From NCBI GenBank assembly GCA_905233595.1, contig CAJOFI010000019.1, positions 17,196 to 23,029 of the forward strand: DNA of 5,834 nucleotides, given 5' to 3'. The notes under the pieces were generated by a model that did not search any database, had not been told where the DNA came from, and was given only the letters and a program-made list of their open reading frames with translations. Shown in pieces: positions 1-5,834 of this stretch. Position numbers and translations under genes: made by a program. Each line of letters starts with the position of its first letter. Positions within the stretch are counted from its first letter, which is position 1. Source of the stretch: an uncultured Oscillospiraceae bacterium. GTDB lineage: Bacteria; Bacillota; Clostridia; Oscillospirales; Oscillospiraceae.

Positions 1-990
<990 letters not shown>

Positions 991-1017
991 CACAGTTCCT
1001 CTTCAGAGAATAACGAA

Positions 1018-1104
1018 AATGAATAATGAATCATTATGGTGTCGCTTCACGACGATTTGAATTCGTTCCCCGAAGGGGAACACCACAATTCTTCATTATT
1101 CATC
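1018..1104. repeat. Folded intergenic inverted-repeat element with two inner hairpins
   Basis: The outer arms at 1018-1042 and 1080-1104 are inverted copies matching at 21 of 25 positions, built around AATGAATAATGAA / TTCATTATTCAT and GGTGT / ACACC. Inside are a small hairpin GTCG-CTTCA-CGAC (1041-1053) and a perfect one GTTCCCC-GAA-GGGGAAC (1065-1081), the latter overlapping the right arm by two bases. Read on the minus strand, the way the flanking genes run, the second hairpin closes with a C(UUCG)G tetraloop. Neither hairpin is followed by a T-run, so it does not look like a terminator. Degenerate TTCATT-type repeats continue rightward to about 1122, into the end of plsY. It could be a miniature mobile element, a REP-like repeat, or an mRNA-stabilising structure. 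No coding sequence is evident in the gap. Confidence 0.65.
1033..1061 (-). promoter_or_regulatory. Possible promoter for the CoA-transferase, inside the folded repeat
   Basis: On the minus strand a TTCAAA box (1056-1061) is followed after 17 bases by CATAAT (1033-1038). The -35 matches TTGACA at four of six positions and the -10 matches TATAAT at five of six. Transcription would start near 1026, leaving a leader of about 36 bases before the ATG at 990. AT-rich DNA gives such matches by chance, so this is tentative. The alternative is read-through from plsY. Confidence 0.3.
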
Positions 1105-1113
1105 ATTCGCTCT

Positions 1114-1767
1114 TCATTCTTCACTGTCTTTATAGCCGATTCGGTCGAGCTCGCGCTGCTTGTCCCAGAGGAAGCTCATGCGCAGCTCCTCCCCCCTTCG
1201 GATGCGCCGGAAATTGGGGATGTGCCGCAGGAAGATCGGCACCGCCGGGATCAGCAGCACCGCCGCGCCCAGCCAGTAGCCCGAGGTCAGCCCGTAATAC
1301 AGCGGCCAAATCAGCGACATGCTCACCGTGGCGACGGCGACGTAGCGCGTCACCAGCGCGATGCAGAGCGCGACGGCGAGCAGCAGCAGCAGGCTCCGCC
1401 AGTCGCAGGCGACGACCACGCCGCCGAGGCAGGCCAGCCCCTTGCCGCCGTGAAAGCGCAGCCAGATCGGGAACATATGCCCCAGGATGGCGGACACGCC
1501 CGCGAAAAAGCCCGCCAGGCGAAGCTGGGGGAACATCGCCGCGCAGAGCGACCAGGAGCCCGCGGCCTTCAAAATATCCAGCAACGCCACCACCAGCCCC
1601 GCAAGCTTGCCCACCAGGATCACCGTGTTGGACGCGCCCGCGTTGCCGGAGCCGGATTTGCGCACGTCGTAGCCACGCAGCTTGCCGATCACAAACGCAG
1701 GGCTGAGGCTGCCCAGCAGATAACCCGTCAGAACGCAGCACAGAACCTGCTGTACCATCTCGTTCAC
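1114..1767 (-). CDS. plsY: Glycerol-3-phosphate acyltransferase PlsY-like integral membrane protein
   Basis: A 217-residue, strongly hydrophobic protein, normal in length for PlsY. The family transfers an acyl group from acyl-phosphate to glycerol-3-phosphate at the inner membrane face, the first step of phospholipid synthesis in most Gram-positives. The three signature loops are visible: motif 1, GSGNAGASN at 39-47; motif 2, HMFPIWLRFHGGKGLA at 97-112, the glycine-rich glycerol-phosphate site; and motif 3, RHIPNFRRIRRGEE at 181-194, with His182, Asn185 and Glu194. Several membrane spans separate these loops. Oddly, the arginine usually found three residues after the motif-1 asparagine is isoleucine (I50), so this may be a divergent subfamily. 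The start is GTG at 1767: AGGAGGGAG lies a few bases upstream, whereas an internal ATG at 1758 is too far from it. The GTG overlaps the TGA of the upstream HAD gene by four bases, implying translational coupling. Confidence 0.88.
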   Translation of the reverse strand: MNEMVQQVLCCVLTGYLLGSLSPAFVIGKLRGYDVRKSGSGNAGASNTVILVGKLAGLVVALLDILKAAGSWSLCAAMFPQLRLAGFFAGVSAILGHMFPIWLRFHGGKGLACLGGVVVACDWRSLLLLLAVALCIALVTRYVAVATVSMSLIWPLYYGLTSGYWLGAAVLLIPAVPIFLRHIPNFRRIRRGEELRMSFLWDKQRELDRIGYKDSEE

Positions 1768-2618
1768 CCCGCTCCCTCCTCTATCAGTTCGTAGATTTTC
1801 GCCGCGACGCCGGCCTCTTCGTTCGATAGCGTCACACAGTCCGCCGCAGCCTTGACCTCCTCGGAGGCGTTCGCCATCGCGACGCCGAGCCCCGCCATGC
1901 GCAGCATTTCAATATCGTTGCTCCCGTCCCCGAAGGCGACGGAACGCTTCGGGTCGATCCCCAGCGCGGCGCAGAGCGCCATGAGCGCCTTGCCCTTCCC
2001 GGCGTGGATGCTGTTGACCTCGATGTTGTTTTTCACCGAGGTGGTCGCCACCAGCTCGGGAAACAGCCTCGGCAGCTCCAGCAGCGTGCGCTGGCGGATC
2101 GCCTCGTCCTCGGGCTTAAAGAACATCTGCAGCTTTTGAAGCCCCTCGCCGCGCTCCCGCAGCGTCTCCTTGAGATCGTCCACGGGCTTTCTGAGGCCGT
2201 AGAGCAGCTTGAGCACCTCCGGCTCCAGCGCGAAATAGGGCGGCGCCGCGTCAATCATCGCGCGCGTCATCCAGCCCTGCTCGTTCTGATAGCAGTCGTA
2301 GATCACTGGCAGCGTGTCCATATACGCGTAGCATCTGAGCGCCAGCTCCACCGGCACGTCCCCCCGGTAGAGGATTATATCCTCCCGGCTGTCGTACACC
2401 GCCGCGCCGTTGGAGAGAATATAATAGCGCAGGAAGGGCAGCGCCTTGAGCGCCTCCGGCACGCCCCGGTAGATGCGCCCCGAGGCCACCGCCGGGATCA
2501 TCCCCCGCTCCGCCGCCGCCGCAAGCGCGCGCAGATTCTCGGGCGGGATGCTCTTGTCGTCGTTCAGGAGCGTACCGTCCAGGTCGAAGGCTATCATTTT
2601 ATACCGTGCATTTTCCAT
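1764..2618 (-). CDS. Cof-type HAD-IIB family phosphatase
   Basis: A 284-residue soluble HAD hydrolase, typical in length for the Cof/YidA-like group that dephosphorylates small phosphorylated metabolites, often sugar phosphates or FMN. All core motifs are present: I, DLDGT at 12-16, with Asp12 the nucleophile and Asp14 the acid/base; II, ASGR at 45-48; III, Lys208 in HAGKGKAL; IV, GDGSNDIEML at 230-239, with Asp231 and Asp235 for magnesium. The long insert between motifs II and III is the C2-type cap. The substrate cannot be named. An in-frame ATG at 2636 would add six residues (MRHNTV), but it lies upstream of the -10 box of a good promoter, so the ATG at 2618 (MENARYKM) is preferred. A third ATG at 2597 (MIAFDLDG) is also possible. 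None of the three has a clear ribosome-binding site. The TGA overlaps the GTG start of plsY, so the two are co-transcribed. Confidence 0.9.
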   Translation of the reverse strand: MENARYKMIAFDLDGTLLNDDKSIPPENLRALAAAAERGMIPAVASGRIYRGVPEALKALPFLRYYILSNGAAVYDSREDIILYRGDVPVELALRCYAYMDTLPVIYDCYQNEQGWMTRAMIDAAPPYFALEPEVLKLLYGLRKPVDDLKETLRERGEGLQKLQMFFKPEDEAIRQRTLLELPRLFPELVATTSVKNNIEVNSIHAGKGKALMALCAALGIDPKRSVAFGDGSNDIEMLRMAGLGVAMANASEEVKAAADCVTLSNEEAGVAAKIYELIEEGAG

Positions 2619-2624
2619 AACCGT

Positions 2625-2653
2625 ATTATGCCGCATTCAGGGGAATTTGGCAA
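2625..2653 (-). promoter_or_regulatory. Sigma-A-type promoter of the HAD-plsY operon
   Basis: On the minus strand TTGCCA (2648-2653) is followed by exactly 17 bases and CATAAT (2625-2630), each one mismatch from consensus. Transcription should start about seven bases beyond the -10, at or next to position 2618, which is the A of the ATG opening MENARYKM. This excludes the upstream ATG at 2636 for transcripts from this promoter and suggests a leaderless message. No clear ribosome-binding site precedes any candidate start. Confidence 0.6.
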
Positions 2654-2858
2654 GCATTCTTTTTCCGGAAAGCCGAAAAAATCACAGCAACGAGCCTTGA
2701 TCGACCGGCCGCAGCGCCGAAGGCTTCATCGGCGGGATCGCAACGCCCGTTCCGCGGCACTCCCCCGGAGAAGAGTCGGGCGCGCTTGCCGCGTGGAGAT
2801 CGTCCCCGCAGCCCGTTTTTTCCCCCTCGAATTCGTGAATGCTGCATAAAAAACCGCC
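2654..2858. other. Intergenic stretch with no convincing gene
   Basis: About 200 GC-rich bases lie between the two divergent units. Short open frames cross it on both strands, but they show no recognisable family, no ribosome-binding site and arginine/glycine/alanine-rich translations typical of shadow frames. A run of six T residues at 2816-2821 follows GCCCG, which could pair with CGGGC about 40 bases upstream. GCGGCA and TGCCGC can also pair around 2752-2792. This hints at a structured RNA or an old terminator on the plus strand, but I do not recognise an RNA family. Confidence 0.4.
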
Positions 2859-2859
2859 T

Positions 2860-2880
2860 TGACAAAATTAAAATTTGTCA
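2860..2880. promoter_or_regulatory. Inverted repeat TGACAAA-N7-TTTGTCA, candidate regulator site
   Basis: Two perfect 7-base inverted arms, 2860-2866 and 2874-2880, flank an AT-only centre; the whole is 21 bases. Its centre is about 70 bases upstream of the predicted start of the transporter operon, a usual place for an activator dimer. Its left arm also forms a TTGACA box (2859-2864), but no -10 follows at 17 bases on the plus strand, so it is more likely a protein-binding site than a promoter. Confidence 0.45.
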
Positions 2881-2905
2881 TGCCCGCAAAAATTTCATTT
2901 CCCTC

Positions 2906-2934
2906 TTGCAATTCCCGGCAAAATCATGTATTAT
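2906..2934 (+). promoter_or_regulatory. Sigma-A-type promoter of the TAXI-TRAP operon
   Basis: TTGCAA (2906-2911), 17 bases, then TATTAT (2929-2934); the -35 has four and the -10 five matches to consensus. Transcription is expected near 2941, giving a leader of about 44 bases that holds a palindrome and the AGGAGG ribosome-binding site. The surrounding DNA is markedly AT-rich compared with the flanking genes, as expected of a control region. Confidence 0.6.
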
Positions 2935-2950
2935 GGCATCACCGCATAGG

Positions 2951-2967
2951 TGTATACTTGTATACAA
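2951..2967. promoter_or_regulatory. GntR-like palindromic operator in the transporter leader
   Basis: TGTATAC-TT-GTATACA (2951-2966) is a perfect 7+7 inverted repeat. It overlaps a second perfect palindrome, TTGTATACAA (2958-2967). Many GntR-family repressors of the FadR/FCD group bind TTGTATACAA-like sites. The site sits just downstream of the predicted transcription start and four bases before the AGGAGG, so a bound repressor would block transcription. No regulator gene is in the window; the regulator family is inferred from the motif only. Confidence 0.5.
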
Positions 2968-2984
2968 TTAAGGAGGAACTCAAC

Positions 2985-3994
2985 ATGAAAAAGATTTTTG
3001 CTCTTCTGCTTGCGCTGAGCATGGTGTTCGCGCTCTGCGCCTGCGGCGGCAGCTCCGCCCCCGCAGCGACCGAGGCTCCCGCCGCCCCCGCGGACGACGC
3101 AGCCGCACCCGCCGACGACGCCGCACCCGCCCCTGTTTCCGCGAAGCTCACGATGGGCACCGGCGGTGAGGCCGGCACCTACTACGCCTTTGGCGGCGTG
3201 CTGGGCAGCTACATCGGCTCCAACACCGACGTGAGCATCAACGTCGTCTCTTCCGGCGGCAGCGCCGCGAACATCACCGGCATCGTCGTGGACGGCATCT
3301 ACGACCTCGCCACCGTACAGTCTGACGTAATGACCTACGCCTACAACGGCACCAACTCCTTCACCGACAACAAGATGGACGCCTTCCGATCGTCACCTGC
3401 AACCCCGACATCAGCTCCGTTGCCGACCTCAAGGGCAAGAACGTCTGCGTGGGCGACGTTGGCTCCGGCACCTACTTCAACACCGTTGACATTCTCGCCG
3501 CTTACGACATGACGCTCGACGACATCACCCCCGTCTACCAGTCCTTCGGCGACTCCACCGAGAGCCTCAAGGACGGCAAGATCGACGCCGCCCTCATCAC
3601 CGCAGGCGCCCCCACTACCGCCGTTGTCGATCTCGCGACCTCCAACAGCGTCTACCTCGTCTCCATCGACGAAGAGCACATGGCAAAGCTCCTGGCCGAC
3701 TGCCCCTGGTACGCTTCCTACACCATCCCCGCCGGCACCTACAGCGGCTTTGATTCCGACGCCGTCACCGTGACCGTGAAGGCCACGCTGGTCTGCCGCG
3801 CCGACCTCGCCGACGACGTGGCCTACGCCATCGTCTCCACGATCTACAACAACGCCGACGCCATCACCGCGCTGCACGCGAAGGGCGCTGAGCTGAGCCT
3901 CGACTTCGCCACCGACGGCATCGCCGTTCCCTTTGCCAAGGGCGCCGCTCAGTTCTACGCCGAGAACGGCATCACCGTCGCGACTGTTGACTGA
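2985..3994 (+). pseudogene. TAXI-family TRAP transporter solute-binding lipoprotein, broken by a small deletion/frameshift near 3387
   Basis: The intact gene would encode the extracytoplasmic receptor that captures a solute and passes it to the TRAP permease encoded just downstream. The ATG at 2985 follows AAGGAGG at eight bases. Residues 1-20 form a lipoprotein signal ending in the lipobox LCAC, with Cys20 lipidated. An Ala/Pro/Asp linker with repeated APADDAA follows to about residue 52. The binding domain then begins, with GTGGEAGTYY at 58-67 and DLATVQSDV at 107-115. At F134 the frame fails. The family sequence resumes in the next frame from 3389 (IVTCNPDISSVADLKGK), continues through VGDVGSGTYFN, VYQSFGDSTESLKDGKIDAA and FAKGAAQFYAENGITVATVD, and stops at 3992-3994. 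The usual segment resembling R-x-x-x-x-LYPE-x-x-Q, about 12 residues, is missing at the join, so a deletion of 3n+1 bases, perhaps 34, fits better than a one-base error. Unshifted translation ends at 3512 as a 175-residue fragment. A real mutation or an assembly error cannot be told apart here. Confidence 0.85.
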
Positions 3995-4008
3995 TTTCGG
4001 CAGCTTTT

Positions 4009-4054
4009 AAGCGCGGAGTGCCGTGATTGACGGCGCTCCGCGTTTCTTATTTTA
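4009..4054 (+). terminator. Intrinsic terminator between receptor and permease genes
   Basis: The arms GCGGAGTGCCGT (4013-4024) and ACGGCGCTCCGC (4030-4041) pair over 12 positions with one G-U, around a GATTG loop. Pairing extends outward through a C-G, a G-U and two A-U pairs to 4009/4045. The stem is followed by a T-rich run, TTTCTTATTTT, ending at 4054. The permease ribosome-binding site begins eight bases later. It probably lets only part of the transcription reach the permease, making receptor more abundant than permease; that role is inference. Confidence 0.8.
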
Positions 4055-4073
4055 GAATCTCGGAGGGATCACC

Positions 4074-5834
4074 ATGAACGAAAAGAAGAAAAAGAAGCTC
4101 AGTCCTGCTGACGAGCACGAATTCGACCAGGCGGCGATGGACGAGGTCATGAAGAAGTATGACCGCGAATCCAACACCCGCGTCTGGGAGGGCTGGCAGA
4201 AGTGGGTGGTCTACGCGATCATGGCGGTGTTCTCCCTGTTCGTGATCTACGTCACGCTCTTCGCCACCTGGCTCGACCTGATCCGCTATCCGTCCTTTGT
4301 GGGCGGCATCCTGCTGGTGGGCTATCTCAACTACCCGATCCGAAAGAGCGTGCAGAAGGTCAACCACATCCCCTGGTACGACTGGATCATCATGCTCGCG
4401 GGCGTGGCGGCCTTCTTCTACGTGGTCGTGAACGCCAAGGATCTGACCGTCCGCCTCGGTATGTCGCAGATCCGCCCCTATGAGGTCTGGATCGGCGTGG
4501 TGGGCATTCTCTCCGTGCTGGAGCTGTGCCGCCGCGCGGTGGGCATCCCCATCCTCTGCGTCGCGAGCGTGTTCATGGGCTACGCGCTCTACTACTACGC
4601 CTTCGTCAAGCACCTCACCGCCTACAACACCGTGCGTAACGTCGCGGTCTCGCTGTTTTACAAGGTGCAGGGCGGCGGCATCCTCGGCACCCCGATCCAG
4701 GTCTGCGCAAAGTTCATCCTGGTCTTCATCATCTTCGGCGCGTTTCTGGAGCGCACCGGCATCGCCCAGTTTTTCATCGACCTTGCAAACTCCCTCGTCG
4801 GGCGCTTCTCCGGCGGCCCGGCGAAGGTCGCGGTCATCTCCTCCGCGCTCTGCGGCATGGTGTCCGGCTCCTCGGTCGGCAACACCGTGACCACCGGCTC
4901 GGTCACCATCCCCATGATGAAGAAGACCGGCTACAAGGGCGAGTTTGCGGGCGCGGTCGAAGCCGCGGCCTCCACCGGCGGGCAGATCATGCCGCCCATC
5001 ATGGGCGCGGCGGCCTTCCTGATGGCGGAATACGTGGGCGTGCCCTACTCGAACATCATCGTGCGCGCGATCCTGCCTGCGGTGCTGTACTTCACGGGCA
5101 TCTTCATCGCCGTGCATCTCGAGGCCAAGAAGCTGGGGCTCAAGGGCATCGACCCCGAGCTGCTGCCCGTGTTCACAAAGCTCATCGGGCGCAGCTACCT
5201 GCTTTTGCCGCTCGTGATCCTCGTCTACCTCGTCTCCTCGGGCAGCAACACCATGGCCTTCGCCGCCTCCATCGCGATCCTCTTCGCCGTGCAGGTCTCA
5301 AACGCCCACAAAGATCCGGTTTTCAGCGTCATCGGCATCGCGGCGCTGCTCATGTACCTGTTTGTGAGCCTCCCCACCTTCCTCGAGCTGCCGCTGCTGC
5401 TCGTTGCCATTGTGAGCGCGGCCATCGCCATGTTCCGCAAGGACGCCGTGATGACCCCCGCCGTCTTCTTTGACGCGCTGGCAAACGGCGCGAAGAGCGC
5501 CATCTCCGTGGGCGCGGCCTGCGGCGTGGCGGGCATCATCGGCGGCTGCATCACCGTGACCGGCCTTGCCTCTCAGATCATCACCGCCATCATCACCCTG
5601 TCCCATGGCTCCGTGTTCATCGCGCTGTTTTTCACCATGCTGTGCTGCATCGTCCTCGGCATGGGCGTGCCCACCACGGCGAACTACTGCATCATGGCCT
5701 CCACCTGCGCGCCGATCCTGATCCAGCTCGGCATCCCCACCATGGCGGCGCACTTCTTCGTGTTCTACTTCGGCATCGTGGCGGACATCACCCCGCCCGT
5801 GGCGCTCGCGGCCTACGCCGGCTCCGCCATCGCC
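4074..5834 (+). CDS. TRAP transporter permease, fused DctQ-DctM (4TM/12TM, TAXI type), C-terminus cut by window edge
   Basis: 587 residues are present, with no stop before the edge; the fused family is usually about 640-700. It is the membrane part of a TAXI-TRAP importer, which uses a sodium or proton gradient to take up a solute delivered by the receptor. The ATG at 4074 follows GGAGGG at six bases. The first 40 or so residues are hydrophilic and start with a lysine run. Four spans of the DctQ-like part occupy roughly residues 45-175, followed by the large DctM-like domain. Conserved DctM loops are visible: GMVSGSSVGN at 261-270 with TTGSVTIPMMKKTGY after it; STGGQIMPPIMGA around 300-312; and in the second repeat GMGVPTTANY at 529-538 and DITPPVALA at 571-579. 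The solute is not readable from the sequence; TAXI systems are linked to glutamate and other carboxylates in the few cases studied. It follows the receptor gene, with a terminator between. Confidence 0.93.
   Translation, partial: MNEKKKKKLSPADEHEFDQAAMDEVMKKYDRESNTRVWEGWQKWVVYAIMAVFSLFVIYVTLFATWLDLIRYPSFVGGILLVGYLNYPIRKSVQKVNHIPWYDWIIMLAGVAAFFYVVVNAKDLTVRLGMSQIRPYEVWIGVVGILSVLELCRRAVGIPILCVASVFMGYALYYYAFVKHLTAYNTVRNVAVSLFYKVQGGGILGTPIQVCAKFILVFIIFGAFLERTGIAQFFIDLANSLVGRFSGGPAKVAVISSALCGMVSGSSVGNTVTTGSVTIPMMKKTGYKGEFAGAVEAAASTGGQIMPPIMGAAAFLMAEYVGVPYSNIIVRAILPAVLYFTGIFIAVHLEAKKLGLKGIDPELLPVFTKLIGRSYLLLPLVILVYLVSSGSNTMAFAASIAILFAVQVSNAHKDPVFSVIGIAALLMYLFVSLPTFLELPLLLVAIVSAAIAMFRKDAVMTPAVFFDALANGAKSAISVGAACGVAGIIGGCITVTGLASQIITAIITLSHGSVFIALFFTMLCCIVLGMGVPTTANYCIMASTCAPILIQLGIPTMAAHFFVFYFGIVADITPPVALAAYAGSAIA

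Noticed and set aside
1065..1081. Perfect hairpin GTTCCCC-GAA-GGGGAAC as a terminator after plsY
   Set aside because: No T-run follows it on either strand; it fits better as an inner hairpin of the folded repeat.
2626..2865. Minus-strand open frame of 79 codons between the two operons
   Set aside because: It covers the HAD promoter, lacks a ribosome-binding site and resembles no family I recognise.
2859..2984. N-terminal extension of the receptor from the ATG at 2859
   Set aside because: It would run through the promoter, palindrome and ribosome-binding site and bury the lipoprotein signal peptide.
3341..3877. Minus-strand open frame of 178 codons opposite the receptor gene
   Set aside because: Glycine/valine/aspartate-rich shadow of the receptor; no start signal or family resemblance.
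3449..3994. Independent gene starting at the GTG at 3449
   Set aside because: It is the C-terminal half of the TAXI domain; in-frame receptor sequence continues upstream to 3389, so it is part of the broken receptor gene.
4047..5117. Minus-strand open frame of 356 codons opposite the TRAP permease
   Set aside because: It is antisense to a convincing permease, low-complexity His/Asp/Glu/Arg-rich, and ends inside the terminator and ribosome-binding region.

Overview
The window looks like chromosomal DNA from a GC-rich, low-oxygen Firmicute, most likely a gut Clostridia of the Oscillospiraceae/Lachnospiraceae type. The evidence is strong AGGAGG ribosome-binding sites, sigma-A-like promoters, a lipobox on the secreted receptor (a monoderm lipoprotein), PlsY as the acyltransferase, a CoA-transferase resembling the butyryl-CoA:acetate enzymes of butyrate producers, and a tripartite TAXI-type transporter. 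The genus is not resolved, and the assignment is inference from protein families and base composition.

There are two divergent blocks. The left block (1 to about 2650) is read leftwards. A Cof-type HAD phosphatase comes first, followed by a PlsY-like glycerol-3-phosphate acyltransferase that overlaps it by four bases (GTGA). Then comes a 123-base gap holding a folded inverted-repeat element, and a butyryl-CoA:acetate CoA-transferase-like gene cut by the left edge. The HAD promoter is well formed, and its expected start point falls on the A of an ATG, so the transcript may be leaderless.

Positions 2654 to 2858 hold no convincing gene. The AT-rich control region that follows (2859 to 2984) serves the rightward block. 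It contains a 7+7 inverted repeat, a sigma-A promoter, a GntR-like palindrome between the expected transcription start and the ribosome-binding site, and then a strong ribosome-binding site.

The right block (2985 to the right edge) encodes a TAXI-family solute-binding lipoprotein, an intrinsic terminator, and a fused DctQM-type TRAP permease truncated by the window edge. Together they should form a sodium- or proton-coupled importer for a small organic acid or similar solute, which the sequence does not identify. The receptor gene is broken near 3387: a frameshift coincides with the apparent loss of about a dozen residues that the family normally has. As written, the transporter lacks an intact receptor, unless this is an assembly error.

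I see no RNA genes, CRISPR array, phage or insertion-sequence genes, and no clearly novel system. The points most worth a second look are the receptor deletion, the two candidate operators, the folded element before the CoA-transferase, the possible leaderless HAD transcript, and the substituted motif-1 arginine in the PlsY-like protein.
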